Notes under the pieces: model-generated
Seen by the model: only the letters and a program-made list of their open reading frames with translations
Told to the model about the DNA's origin: nothing
The model's database searches: none
Shown here: piece by piece, positions 37,660 to 46,213 of the stretch
How positions within the stretch are numbered: position 1 is the stretch's first letter
How the letters are laid out: the number at the start of each line of letters is the position of its first letter
NCBI GenBank assembly: GCA_016789745.1
Contig: JAEUQF010000165.1
Location: 1 to 64,000, forward strand
DNA length: 64,000 bases
Direction: 5' to 3'
Source: Bryobacterales bacterium
Lineage (GTDB): Bacteria; Acidobacteriota; Terriglobia; Bryobacterales; Bryobacteraceae
Translations under genes and position numbers: made by a program

Positions 37660-37666
37660 CATCTTG

Positions 37667-38317
37667 ATGCAACGTCGCTTCCTACTCCTCGCCCTCGCCG
37701 GACTGCTTGCCGGCTGCTCCAGTGCCCCCAAGGCTGAGCCCGAAAAGACTGAAACCAAACAGCCCGAGCCGCCCGTCGAGGCCAAGCCTCCCGTGGCCAC
37801 ACCCGCCGCAGCCGTCTTCAATGTGAAGTTCGATACCAGCAAGGGTCCCTTCACCGTGGAGGTCCATCCCGACTGGGCTCCCAAGGGCGCCGAGCGCTTC
37901 AAACAACTCGTCGAGGATAAGTTCTTCGACGGCGCCCGCTTCTTCCGCGTCGTCCCGAACTTCATTATTCAGTTCGGTCTCGCCGGCAGCCCTGCCATGA
38001 CCAAGAAGTGGGACAGTCCCATTCAGGATGACCCGGTCCTGCGCACCAACGCCGCCGGCACCATAACCTTCGCCACCGCGGGCCCCGGTACCCGTACCAG
38101 CCAGCTGTTCATCAACCTCAACAGCAACCAGGCGCTCGACGGCCAGGGCTTCGCTCCCTTCGGCAAAGTCACCAGCGGCATGGATGTGGTTCTGAAGCTC
38201 TATAGCGGGTATGGAGAACAGCCGGACCAAGGCGCGATCACCGCTCGCGGCAACGGGTATTTAACGTCACAGTTCCCGAACCTGGACTACATCAAAACCG
38301 CCACTATAGTGCCGTAA
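37667..38317 (+). CDS. Cyclophilin-type peptidyl-prolyl cis-trans isomerase, lipoprotein
   Basis: 216 residues from ATG 37667; a TTG one codon earlier is less likely. A lipoprotein signal (MQRRFLLLALAGLLAGC) ends in the lipobox LAGC. A Lys/Glu/Pro-rich linker (about 22-45) leads to the cyclophilin domain, recognisable by FTVEVHPDWAPKGAERF, GARFFRVVPNFIIQFG and SQLFINLNSNQALDGQGFAP. It would catalyse proline isomerisation of exported proteins while anchored to a membrane. The family FxxFG pattern is seen in FAPFGKV. It is smaller than multi-domain foldases such as SurA. Confidence 0.9.
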   Translation: MQRRFLLLALAGLLAGCSSAPKAEPEKTETKQPEPPVEAKPPVATPAAAVFNVKFDTSKGPFTVEVHPDWAPKGAERFKQLVEDKFFDGARFFRVVPNFIIQFGLAGSPAMTKKWDSPIQDDPVLRTNAAGTITFATAGPGTRTSQLFINLNSNQALDGQGFAPFGKVTSGMDVVLKLYSGYGEQPDQGAITARGNGYLTSQFPNLDYIKTATIVP

Positions 38318-38385
38318 ACATTGAGAAATCATTAAAGCCGTATACCGGAATCGCAGAGACGCATCTCATCCACTGTGAGGTGACT

Positions 38386-38808
38386 ATGGAATTGAATCTG
38401 CGCTCTGGATTGATTGGCTTGCTGGCCGGTGCGATGGCCGTGGGCGGTACCACTGCCCTGGTGAATCGTAACCCTGCTCCGGTTCAGGCGAATGTGCCGA
38501 TTGTCCAACCGGCCTCCACAGATCTCCCCGCGCCGGTAGCCACTCCGGTGAGCTACGCGTCTGACCAGGACCGCGTGGTTCCCGCACCAGTGGTTCGCCG
38601 CACGGCGACCGTTTCGGAGTCTCCCCGTACGGTCGCCGTGCGCAAGCCGGCTCGTTCCACCAAGAAGAGTGTGGCGATTGTTGCCGGTAGCGCCGGTGCT
38701 GGTGCTGCCATCGGTGCCGTTGCCGGCGGCGGCAAGGGTGCGGCGATCGGTGCTTTGTCCGGTGGCGCGGCGGGCTTCATCTATGACCGCCTGACCGCCA
38801 AGCGCTAA
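38386..38808 (+). CDS. Glycine-zipper envelope protein, hypothetical
   Basis: 140 residues. ATG 38386 is chosen over a GTG two codons earlier because GAGG lies at the right spacing. A hydrophobic N-terminus (GLIGLLAGAMAVGGTTALV) acts as signal or anchor. A basic Ser/Thr/Val-rich middle leads to a C-terminal glycine zipper (AGAAIGAVAGGGKGAAIGAL) followed by FIYDRLTAKR. Glycine-zipper segments pair helices in membranes and occur in outer-membrane lipoproteins and stress proteins. No specific function can be stated. Confidence 0.7.
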   Translation: MELNLRSGLIGLLAGAMAVGGTTALVNRNPAPVQANVPIVQPASTDLPAPVATPVSYASDQDRVVPAPVVRRTATVSESPRTVAVRKPARSTKKSVAIVAGSAGAGAAIGAVAGGGKGAAIGALSGGAAGFIYDRLTAKR

Positions 38809-38824
38809 CCAGCGCGCCGCGGCC

Positions 38825-39664
38825 CTACCGCAGCAGGCTCTCGAGCTGGATCTTCGTGTCGGTCTTCTCGTCCCGGTACTTCACAATCACCGGAGTGTAG
38901 AGCGACAGGCCCCACTCTCTCCCCTGGCCGGACTGGATCGGCCGGGAGCCTGCTACCACCACTGCGCCTTCAGGTACGACCAGGGGCTGATCGTCCGTCG
39001 CTGTGATAATGCGGTTCTTCACAATGTCGTAGATAGGCGTCGAGCGGTTCAGAATGGTGCCCGTGCCCAACACGGCACGCCGCTTGACGATGGCGCCTTC
39101 ATACACCCCGCAATTCCCGCCCACCAGCACATCGTCTTCCAGGATCACCGGCATCGCGCCAACCGGCTCCAGCACGCCGCCAATCTGTGCCGCGGCCGAG
39201 ATGTGGCAGTTCTTGCCGATCTGCGCGCAACTGCCCACCAGCGCATGCGAGTCTACCATCGTGCCGCTATCCACATACGCGCCCACGTTGATGTACATGG
39301 GAGGCATGCACGTGACACCCTTGGCCACATAGCAGCCGTCGCGGATGCTCGACCCGCCAGGCACAATGCGCACACCGCTGGTGGCCGTGAACTGCTTCAC
39401 CGGATAGGTGGCTTTGTCGAAGTATGGCTGGCGGCCCACATGGATGGACATATCCACGATCGCGCCCAGGCGGAAGCCCAACAGAACGCCCTTCTTCACC
39501 CAGGCATTCACCTTCCAGCCCGTGGGGGATGCCTGGTCCGGCTCCGCGGAACGAATGGTTCCCGCGTTCAGAGCCGCCTTGAATTCATGGAAGAGCGCAA
39601 AGTGCTCCTCCGTGTACGACGCAGGAGGGCTGTCGAACAGCGATTCGATTTGAGATTGCAGCAT
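38825..39664 (-). CDS. dapD: 2,3,4,5-tetrahydropyridine-2,6-dicarboxylate N-succinyltransferase
   Basis: 279 residues, close to the 274 of the E. coli enzyme. It transfers succinyl from succinyl-CoA to tetrahydrodipicolinate in the lysine/diaminopimelate pathway. The left-handed beta-helix hexapeptide repeats are clear: IVPGGSSIRDGCYVAKG, VTCMPPMYINVGAYVDSG and GSCAQIGKNCHISAAAQIGG, followed by LVGGNCGVYEGAIV. The N-terminal helical domain contains GWKVNAWVKKGVLLGFR. It lies 12 bases after dapA in the same operon, and its presence shows that the succinylase branch is used. Confidence 0.96.
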   Translation of the reverse strand: MLQSQIESLFDSPPASYTEEHFALFHEFKAALNAGTIRSAEPDQASPTGWKVNAWVKKGVLLGFRLGAIVDMSIHVGRQPYFDKATYPVKQFTATSGVRIVPGGSSIRDGCYVAKGVTCMPPMYINVGAYVDSGTMVDSHALVGSCAQIGKNCHISAAAQIGGVLEPVGAMPVILEDDVLVGGNCGVYEGAIVKRRAVLGTGTILNRSTPIYDIVKNRIITATDDQPLVVPEGAVVVAGSRPIQSGQGREWGLSLYTPVIVKYRDEKTDTKIQLESLLR

Positions 39665-39676
39665 GTCTACTCAGAG

Positions 39677-40567
39677 TTAGTGGGCAACGCGGGCCAGCAG
39701 ATCCACCTCGGCCAGCACCGCTTCGATCTTCTTCAGGCTCGCATCCGACGGGGGGCACAACGGCAGCCGCCATACCGGCTCCAATAGGCCCATCAACGCC
39801 ATTGCCGCCTTCACCGGAATCGGATTGGCTTCCACGAAGTTTATTTCCATCAACGGCAGGAAGCGGCGCTGGATCTGGCGCGCTGTGGCGTAGTCGCCCT
39901 GCAGACAGGCCTGCGCCAGTTGGGTCATCTCGCCCGGAATCTCGTTCGCCACCACGCTGATCACGCCTTTGCCGCCTAGCGACATCAGCGGGATGGTGAT
40001 GCTATCGTCGCCCGACAACACCAGGAAGTCCGAAGGTACTTCATGCAGCACGCGCGCCTGCTGGCCGATGTTGCCGCTCGCTTCCTTCACGCCGATGATG
40101 TTGTCAATGCCCGCCAGGCGCTTCAGCGTTGAAGGCTCCACGTTAATGCCGGTGCGGCCCTGCACGCTGTACACCATGATCGGCACGCGTACGGAATCCG
40201 CAATCGCCTTGTAGTGCTGGTACAGCCCTTCCTGCGTCGGCTTGTTGTAATACGGGGTCACAGACAGCAATCCGTCGACACCCATGGTCTCCAACTCACG
40301 AGCCAGATTGATCACTTCCCCGGTGTTGTACCCGCCGGCGCCACCCATCACCGGAACTTTACCTTTAGCCTCTTCGAGCGTGATCTCCACCACGCGCAGA
40401 TGCTCGGCCCGCTCCAACGTGGGGCTCTCTCCAGTGGTACCGCAGGGGACCAGGAAGTTGATGCCGGCGTCAATCTGACGGCGAACCAGCCGCCGCAGCG
40501 CGCCTTCATCGAGCGACCGGTCCTGCGTGAACGGCGTTACGATGGCAGTGCCACATCCAGTGAACAT
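39677..40567 (-). CDS. dapA: 4-hydroxy-tetrahydrodipicolinate synthase
   Basis: 296 residues, the usual length. It condenses pyruvate with aspartate semialdehyde. Numbering matches the E. coli enzyme: T44/T45 (PCGTTGES), Y107 (TPYYN), Y133, R138 and the Schiff-base lysine K161 (GVKEASGN). The segment after Y133 reads YSVQGRTG where YNVPxRTG is typical, so Asn and Pro are replaced while all catalytic residues are kept. It sits between the FadN-like gene (23 bases upstream) and dapD (12 bases downstream). Lysine feedback residues were not judged. Confidence 0.96.
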   Translation of the reverse strand: MFTGCGTAIVTPFTQDRSLDEGALRRLVRRQIDAGINFLVPCGTTGESPTLERAEHLRVVEITLEEAKGKVPVMGGAGGYNTGEVINLARELETMGVDGLLSVTPYYNKPTQEGLYQHYKAIADSVRVPIMVYSVQGRTGINVEPSTLKRLAGIDNIIGVKEASGNIGQQARVLHEVPSDFLVLSGDDSITIPLMSLGGKGVISVVANEIPGEMTQLAQACLQGDYATARQIQRRFLPLMEINFVEANPIPVKAAMALMGLLEPVWRLPLCPPSDASLKKIEAVLAEVDLLARVAH

Positions 40568-40590
40568 GATCTAGTCAGTCTAACATTTGA

Positions 40591-42918
40591 CTAGTTCCGG
40601 AGCGGCTTTCCGGTCTTCAGCATGTGCTGCATGCGTGCCTGGGTTTCGGCCGTGCCGCAGAGGCTCAGGAAGGCCTCCCGTTCCAGATCCAGCAGGTACT
40701 GTTCGGACACCGTCTGTTCGCCCGTCAACCTCCCGCCCGACAGGATGCCGGCGATCTTCTCGCCAATGCGCTGGTCATGGTCGCTGATGAAGTTGCCTTG
40801 CCGCATCGACCACGCATACAGCTTCATGGCCGCATAGGCACCCTCGCCGCCGACTTTAACATCCGTGCGCGGCGTGCCGGGCGCGTACGACGGCACCAAC
40901 GACAATGCCAGCGACTTCGCATCGGCAATCAGCCGCTCCTGGTTCATGCTGATGCCGTCCGCCTTGTTCAGCAGACCCAGGTTGCGGGCGTCTTCGGCGC
41001 TGGACGAAACTTTCGCCATACCGACCAACTCGAACACCTTCTGCGGGTTCTTCAGACGCAGTAGCAGTTCCTTGCAGCCGCCTCCTGCCGGAATCACGCC
41101 GACGCCGACCTCCACCAGACCCATGTACAGCTCCGCCGAGGCCTGGCAGCGCGCCGCATGCAAGGATATCTCGCACCCGCCACCCAGCGTACGGGAGAAC
41201 GGCGCCACCACCACGGGATTGGGCGCGTACTTGATGGCCATGTTCGCCTGCTGGAAGCGGTGGATGGCTGCGTTCAATTCATCCCACTCGCCGTCCTGCG
41301 CGGCCAGCAGCACCAGCACCAGGTTCGCGCCCGCGCTGAAGTCGCCGCCTTCATTGGCGATGATCATCGCCTCGAAATTGCGTGCCGTCTCTTCGATGCC
41401 CTGATATAGGAGCCCGATCTGGTCTTCGCCCAGCGTGTTCATCTTGCTGTGGAACTCCAGGCAGAGCACGCCATCGCCGATGTCGACCAGCGAAGCGCCG
41501 GCATTCGACTTCACAACACCGCGGGCACGCCTGGTATCGCTCAGGCTCAGGATGCCCGGGCGGGGCTCCACTACCGAATACTGCGCCGATGCAAAGTCGA
41601 AGTATTCGGTGTGCGGCTGGCCGTGCAGATCAGCGGCCCGATAGAAGCCTTGTTCGCCTTTCGACAGCATCTGCTCCACGGCTGCCGGCAGCGCCAGGCC
41701 TTCCGCTTCCATGCGTTTCGCGGTGGCAGTGAAACCAAGCGCATCCCAGTATTCGAAGGGGCCAAGCTTGTGGGCATAGCCCCATCGCATGGCACGGTCG
41801 ATCTCGATGATCCGGTCACTGATTTCCGGCACCATGCCCGCCGAGTACACCAGGTAGTCGCGGAACAGCTTCCAGATAAAGTTGCTGGCCTTATCCTTGC
41901 CCGCCACCAGCGCCCGCAGGCGCGGGGCAAGCTCTTCGTTCAGGCGTGCCTGTTCGACGGCCGGGAACAACACCTTCTTCGCCGGGTGATATTCAAACGT
42001 CTTCCAGTCTAGGGCGTGAATCTCCTTCTTAAGACCGACCCGTTTGAAGAAGCCTTGCCCCGTCTTTTCGCCCAGCCACTTGCGTTCCACCAACTGCGTC
42101 AGCATGTCGCCGGGGATGAAGCGTTCGCGCCAAGGATCATTCGGCACCGCATCGTACAGGTTGCGATTGACGAAGTACATCACGTCCACGCCGACAATAT
42201 CCAGCAGCCGGTAGCTGGCCGAGTTCGGCAGCCCGATCAGCCCGCCCGTAAGCGCATCCACTTCTTCGATCGTAAAGTCATCCTCGACGGTGTATTTGCC
42301 CACCGTCGATCCAAAGAAAGACCCCAGCCGGTTGGCGATGAAGTTCGGTGTATCCTTGCATGGCACCACGCCCTTGCCCAGGCGGCGGTCGCAGAAATCG
42401 GCGACGAACCGCAGAATCTCCGGATCCGTGGCGGGGCCGGGGATCAGTTCCAGCAGATGCAGGTAGCGCGGCGGATTGAAGAAGTGCGTGCCCAGAAAGC
42501 GGTGGCGGAAGCTGTCCGAAAAACCCTCGGCGATCTGCGCCAAGGGAATACCGCTGGTGTTGGTGGACAGAATAGCCTCCGGCTTGCGGACCGCATCCAC
42601 CTTGGCCCACAAGTCACGCTTGGCGCCGAGGTTCTCGACAACCGCTTCGATGATCCAGTCGGCTTCAGCGAGCTTCGAAAGATCATCCTCAAAATTACCG
42701 GGCGTGATGAGACCGGCGTTGGCATCTAAAAACAGTCCGCCCGGCTTCTGTTTGAGCGCCGTTTCGATGCCTTTCTTCGCGGCGGCGTTTCGGTCCGGCG
42801 CGCCGGGCACGACGATATCAAGAAGGAGAGAGGGGATGCCAGCGTTAGCAAAGTGCGCTGCGATACGCGATCCCATGGTGCCGGCCCCGAGCACGGCCAC
42901 GCGACGAAAAGCTTGCAT
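40591..42918 (-). CDS. 3-hydroxyacyl-CoA dehydrogenase / enoyl-CoA hydratase, FadN-type
   Basis: 775 residues with the dehydrogenase first and the hydratase last, the order of Bacillus FadN and opposite to E. coli FadB. The NAD-binding start is VAVLGAGTMGSRIAAHFANA; the dehydrogenase motifs THFFNPPRYLHLLELIPG and NFIANRLGSF follow. The C-terminal crotonase domain keeps both catalytic Glu positions (GGGCEISLHAARC and GLVEVGVGVIPAGGG). It performs two steps of fatty acid beta-oxidation in the cytoplasm. The usual thiolase and acyl-CoA dehydrogenase partners are not adjacent; instead it leads into dapA. Confidence 0.92.
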   Translation of the reverse strand: MQAFRRVAVLGAGTMGSRIAAHFANAGIPSLLLDIVVPGAPDRNAAAKKGIETALKQKPGGLFLDANAGLITPGNFEDDLSKLAEADWIIEAVVENLGAKRDLWAKVDAVRKPEAILSTNTSGIPLAQIAEGFSDSFRHRFLGTHFFNPPRYLHLLELIPGPATDPEILRFVADFCDRRLGKGVVPCKDTPNFIANRLGSFFGSTVGKYTVEDDFTIEEVDALTGGLIGLPNSASYRLLDIVGVDVMYFVNRNLYDAVPNDPWRERFIPGDMLTQLVERKWLGEKTGQGFFKRVGLKKEIHALDWKTFEYHPAKKVLFPAVEQARLNEELAPRLRALVAGKDKASNFIWKLFRDYLVYSAGMVPEISDRIIEIDRAMRWGYAHKLGPFEYWDALGFTATAKRMEAEGLALPAAVEQMLSKGEQGFYRAADLHGQPHTEYFDFASAQYSVVEPRPGILSLSDTRRARGVVKSNAGASLVDIGDGVLCLEFHSKMNTLGEDQIGLLYQGIEETARNFEAMIIANEGGDFSAGANLVLVLLAAQDGEWDELNAAIHRFQQANMAIKYAPNPVVVAPFSRTLGGGCEISLHAARCQASAELYMGLVEVGVGVIPAGGGCKELLLRLKNPQKVFELVGMAKVSSSAEDARNLGLLNKADGISMNQERLIADAKSLALSLVPSYAPGTPRTDVKVGGEGAYAAMKLYAWSMRQGNFISDHDQRIGEKIAGILSGGRLTGEQTVSEQYLLDLEREAFLSLCGTAETQARMQHMLKTGKPLRN

Positions 42919-42983
42919 GCGGTTGATTCTCTATTTAGCGAAATGAAACAGAAGGCGTGTGCGTCAACATAAGACACGATACT

Positions 42984-42989
42984 ATGATG
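42984..42989 (+). promoter_or_regulatory. Candidate -10 box for the flippase-like gene
   Basis: TATGAT ends 14 bases before ATG 43004. The position argues for the start at 43004 and against the GTG at 42959, which would lie upstream of this promoter. No good -35 box is seen. Confidence 0.3.
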
Positions 42990-43003
42990 GTTCTTTGCAA
43001 GCA

Positions 43004-44041
43004 ATGAACGCCGGCGATGTAAGGCAGAAGTGGGCAGGCATCGCCAAATGGCTGGGACCCGCCGCCGTTTATGGCATCTCCATCGGCTGCCTTTATTGGG
43101 TGTACCGCGACTTCGATTGGAAGAACGAATTGCCGCGACTCCAGCAGATCCATTGGATGTGGATCCTGCTTGCCGTGAGCTGCGACATCCTTGTCTACGT
43201 GAGCCAGGCCTGGCGCTGGAACATGCTGTTGAGCCCAATCAAACAGATCCCCCTGGCGCGCAGCGTGCAGGCCATCTACATCGGTTTATTCGCGAACGAG
43301 CTGTTGCCGCTACGCAGCGGTGAGGCCATCCGCTGCTACCTGCAGCATAGCTGGAGCGGCATCTCCTTCCCGGTAACCGTATCCAGCGCGCTGATTGAGC
43401 GGCTGATTGACGGCATTTGGCTCATCCTGGGCTTCTTCCTTACCACGCTGTTCGTCGAGCTGGATGCCAGCCTGAAGTACGGCGCCAGTATCCTGGCTGC
43501 CCTGGTGCTCTGCTTGGCGCTGCTACTGGTCTACGCCGTGCTCCGGCCCGACGAAGCGCACGATGCCTTCGCCAGGTATCGCTGGCTGCGTGTGTTCCGG
43601 CACCTCATGGAAGGGCTCCATGCGATGGGCCGGTCGCGTTCTTTTCTGTACGGTGCCGCCGGCAGTCTGGTCTACATGGCGCTCCAGGTGGTGCCGATCT
43701 ACGCGATGATCCGCGGCTACGGGTTGGATATGAGTTTTGGCCATGCGGCGGTGGTGCTGGTCATCCTGCGGCTGGGAACCGTGATTCCCGGACCGCCGGG
43801 CAACATTGGCCTTTTCAACGCGTTCGCCGTGCTGGCGTTGAAAATACTGGGCGTCGACGAGCAGGTAGCCAAAGGCCTGAGCGGGGTCATGTTCTTTATC
43901 ATCACGGTGCCACTGCTGCTGGCCGGCTGCGTGGCACTGGCGGCAACCGGAGCCAAGATCCGCGACATCCAGCGGCGGGCCACCGAAGTGGGGCAGCAAC
44001 AATCCCCGCACCCAGACCAGGCTGGCGTGCGTCCATTGTGA
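43004..44041 (+). CDS. Lysylphosphatidylglycerol synthase-type transmembrane (flippase-like, UPF0104) protein
   Basis: 345 residues with about eight membrane segments. Family landmarks are WRWNMLLSPI near the start, then FANELLPLRSGEAIRCYL, SALIERLIDGIWLILGFF and a late LRLGTVIPGPPGNIGLFNAF. These match the AglD/MprF-N-terminal family, proposed to flip or modify lipids or lipid-linked glycans. There is no C-terminal LPG-synthase catalytic domain. The start is uncertain, since no strong ribosome binding site precedes ATG 43004. It is divergent from the FadN-like gene. Confidence 0.85.
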   Translation: MNAGDVRQKWAGIAKWLGPAAVYGISIGCLYWVYRDFDWKNELPRLQQIHWMWILLAVSCDILVYVSQAWRWNMLLSPIKQIPLARSVQAIYIGLFANELLPLRSGEAIRCYLQHSWSGISFPVTVSSALIERLIDGIWLILGFFLTTLFVELDASLKYGASILAALVLCLALLLVYAVLRPDEAHDAFARYRWLRVFRHLMEGLHAMGRSRSFLYGAAGSLVYMALQVVPIYAMIRGYGLDMSFGHAAVVLVILRLGTVIPGPPGNIGLFNAFAVLALKILGVDEQVAKGLSGVMFFIITVPLLLAGCVALAATGAKIRDIQRRATEVGQQQSPHPDQAGVRPL

Positions 44042-44051
44042 CGCGCGCAAG

Positions 44052-44057
44052 TATAAT
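44052..44057 (+). promoter_or_regulatory. Candidate -10 box for the TPR protein gene
   Basis: A perfect TATAAT lies 46 bases before ATG 44098, leaving a leader of about 34 bases that holds a strong GAGGAGGG site. No -35 match is found at 15-19 bases. It lies just after the stop of the flippase-like gene. Confidence 0.3.
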
Positions 44058-44097
44058 ATCCTAGGATTTGACATCCATATCGAGAGGAGGGCAGTTC

Positions 44098-45285
44098 ATG
44101 AGAGCCGCTTTCACGAAAGTTTTGATGGTACCGGCAGCCGCGCTGCTGTTCACGTCGCTTGCCATGGCGCAAACGGGCGCCATCGAAGGAGACGTAAAGA
44201 ACGAAGACGGCTCCCCGATGCCCAAGGGCGATTGCAAAAAGGGAACTGGTGCGTGCGTCAAGATTGAACGCACGGACATCAAGGGGAACTATCAGACAGC
44301 CACGGACAAGAAGGGCCACTACTTCCATGCCGGGCTGCCGCTGGGCACCTACAACGTCACGTTGGAGGTGGACGGCAAGATGCGCGACCGCATGCAGGGC
44401 GTGCGCACCCGCCTGGGCGATCCAGTGCCGGTGAACTTCGACTTGGCCGCGATGAAGCAGAAGCAGCAGGCGATGCAGCAGGCTGCCGAAACCGGCCAGT
44501 TGACGCAGGAGCAGACGCGCGAAATGTCCGCCGAGCAGAAGCAGCAGATCGAAAAGGCGATGAAAGAGCGCGCCGCTGCAATGGCCAAGAACAAGGAATT
44601 GAACGACGCTTTCAATGGCGGTATGGAAGCATTGAAGACAAAGAACTGGCAGGTGGCCGTGGACCAGTTCGCCAAGGCTTCCACCCTGGACGTGAAGCAG
44701 CACGTAATCTGGGCGCAGTTGGCCGAATCCTACATGGGCTTGGCGACCACCAAGACCGGCCAGGAGCAGACCGACGCGCAGACCAAGGGGCTGGAAGCTT
44801 ATGCCAAGGCCATGGAACTGAAGCCGGACGATGCAGCCTACCACAACAACTACGCGCTGGCGCTGGCCAAGGCCAAGAAGTTCGACGAAGCGCAGGCCGA
44901 ATTGAACAAGGCTGCTCAGTTGGATCCCCCGAACGCTGGTCGCTACTTCTACAACCTCGGCGCGGTGCTGGTGAACACGGGCCAGACCGAACCAGCCGGC
45001 CAAGCCTTCAAGAAGGCCATTGAAGCCGATCCGAACTATGCCGACGCCCAGTATCAGTACGGCATCTATCTGCTGTCCAAGGCGCAGACGACAGCCGATG
45101 GCAAGGTGACGCCGCCTCCGGGAACCAAGGAAGCGTTCATGAAGTACGTGGAACTGAAGCCGGATGGGCCGTTCGCCGAATCGGCCAAGGGCATGATCAC
45201 TTCGCTCGAAGGCACCGTGGCCACCGAGTACAAGAACCCGTCGGCACCGCCGCCCAACACCAAGAAGAGCGGCAAGAAAAAGTAA
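44098..45285 (+). CDS. TPR protein with N-terminal carboxypeptidase-regulatory-like domain, exported
   Basis: 395 residues from ATG 44098, set by GAGGAGGG upstream and a signal peptide (FTKVLMVPAAALLFTSLAMA). Residues about 25-115 form an Ig-like regulatory domain (TGAIEGDVKNEDGSP; HYFHAGLPLGTYNVTLEVDG) with a two-cysteine insert (CKKGTGAC). A Gln/Lys/Glu-rich helical region follows, then TPR units over about 180-350 (for example ELKPDDAAYHNNYALALAKA and AIEADPNYADAQYQYGIYL) and a basic tail (KKSGKKK). It is probably a periplasmic scaffold; no partner is evident. A terminator hairpin follows directly. Confidence 0.86.
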   Translation: MRAAFTKVLMVPAAALLFTSLAMAQTGAIEGDVKNEDGSPMPKGDCKKGTGACVKIERTDIKGNYQTATDKKGHYFHAGLPLGTYNVTLEVDGKMRDRMQGVRTRLGDPVPVNFDLAAMKQKQQAMQQAAETGQLTQEQTREMSAEQKQQIEKAMKERAAAMAKNKELNDAFNGGMEALKTKNWQVAVDQFAKASTLDVKQHVIWAQLAESYMGLATTKTGQEQTDAQTKGLEAYAKAMELKPDDAAYHNNYALALAKAKKFDEAQAELNKAAQLDPPNAGRYFYNLGAVLVNTGQTEPAGQAFKKAIEADPNYADAQYQYGIYLLSKAQTTADGKVTPPPGTKEAFMKYVELKPDGPFAESAKGMITSLEGTVATEYKNPSAPPPNTKKSGKKK

Positions 45286-45298
45286 CGACCTTAGACCC

Positions 45299-45333
45299 AG
45301 GGCGTCTCTCCCTATAAGGGGGGACGCCCTTTT
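45299..45333 (+). terminator. Intrinsic terminator after the TPR protein gene
   Basis: Stem AGGGCGTC (45299-45306) pairs with GACGCCCT (45323-45330); inner CTCCCT/AGGGGG bases extend it, and a TTTT run follows at 45330-45333. The next start codon is only three bases further on, which is unusual. Confidence 0.75.
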
Positions 45334-45335
45334 CC

Positions 45336-45626
45336 ATGATCCGAGCTCTCCTATACGGTTTCATTTCGATCCTCGTCATCACCTTCGTCCGCATGGTGAT
45401 GGGGATCATCATGAAGGAATTCAGCGGTCTGATGAAGGAAGAGACCGCCAGCCAGCAACCCCCATCCCGTCCCAATCCCGCCAAACAGAAAGTGCCCACC
45501 AGCGGGGAATTCAAAGCCTGTAAGACCTGTGGAACGTATGTGTTAGCGTCCAGCGCGATCACCAGTGGCGATGCCGTTTACTGTAGCCCTGCGTGCAAAG
45601 AGAAGTCCGCCAAGGCATCGGCGTAG
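45336..45626 (+). CDS. Small membrane protein with C-terminal cysteine (zinc-ribbon-like) motif, PP0621-like
   Basis: 96 residues: one membrane helix (about 3-26, LLYGFISILVITFVRMVMGI), a flexible Pro/Gln-rich linker and a C-terminal CxxC...CxxxC motif (KACKTCGTYV and VYCSPACKEK). The layout matches small PP0621-type proteins with a probable zinc-binding tail of unknown role. The only nearby ribosome-binding-like purines (AGGGGGG) lie inside the terminator hairpin, so translation may depend on its melting. Confidence 0.78.
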   Translation: MIRALLYGFISILVITFVRMVMGIIMKEFSGLMKEETASQQPPSRPNPAKQKVPTSGEFKACKTCGTYVLASSAITSGDAVYCSPACKEKSAKASA

Positions 45627-45745
45627 GGCCGGCGCAAGGCTAAGGTCTCGGGCTTAGTACCATACAAAACTCCGATCCAGTACTATCTCGCGCGTAATCA
45701 GGAGATCGCCTTAGTCGTTTCCCTCGCATAATCGGTTCATCCGAT

Positions 45746-46207
45746 ATGCGAAAACTACTGAGTTCCGTCCTGGCCATCACCTTACTTGCCCCTGGTCTGT
45801 TTGCTGAGGCTGTCGAGCAGCCACGCTATGAGTACGGGTCCAAACGCTCCTCCATCTGGAAGGCGAGCCTTGCCATGCTGGCCGCTTCCTCCATCGTGGA
45901 TGCCCACTCCTCCTGGGGACGCTCCGAGGCCAATCCGCTGCTCCGCGGCAGCAACGGCCGCTTCGGCTGGCAGGGCGTGGCGATCAAGGCCGCCATCTTC
46001 GGCGGCGTAGTTGGTGCGCAGTATTTCCTGTTGAAGAAAAACCCGTCAGCCGAGAAGTACGGCACGGTGACGAACATGGTGCTGAGCAGCGTGCTGACGA
46101 GCGCGGCCATTTCGAATCACCAGCGTGCGGCGCGGAACGCGGCGGCACGGGAAGCAGCCAGCGCGATTACGAAGGCGCCGGCGTCGTTTGAGATCACAGT
46201 GAGGTAA
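45746..46207 (+). CDS. Hypothetical exported membrane protein
   Basis: 153 residues with a signal peptide (MRKLLSSVLAITLLAPGLFA). Two hydrophobic segments follow: SLAMLAASSIVDAHSSW, then AIKAAIFGGVVGAQYFLL. Between them the stretch SEANPLLRG recalls small DUF5658-like membrane proteins in which an Asp and an EANP motif are conserved, but I cannot assign a family firmly. The C-terminus is Ala/Arg-rich. It converges on the PD40 gene with a six-base gap. Confidence 0.68.
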   Translation: MRKLLSSVLAITLLAPGLFAEAVEQPRYEYGSKRSSIWKASLAMLAASSIVDAHSSWGRSEANPLLRGSNGRFGWQGVAIKAAIFGGVVGAQYFLLKKNPSAEKYGTVTNMVLSSVLTSAAISNHQRAARNAAAREAASAITKAPASFEITVR

Positions 46208-46213
46208 GGCCCC

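Noticed and set aside
44067..44072. Perfect TTGACA as a -35 box
   Set aside because: A -10 box at the right distance would fall on the ribosome binding site and start codon of the gene at 44098, and no such hexamer is present.
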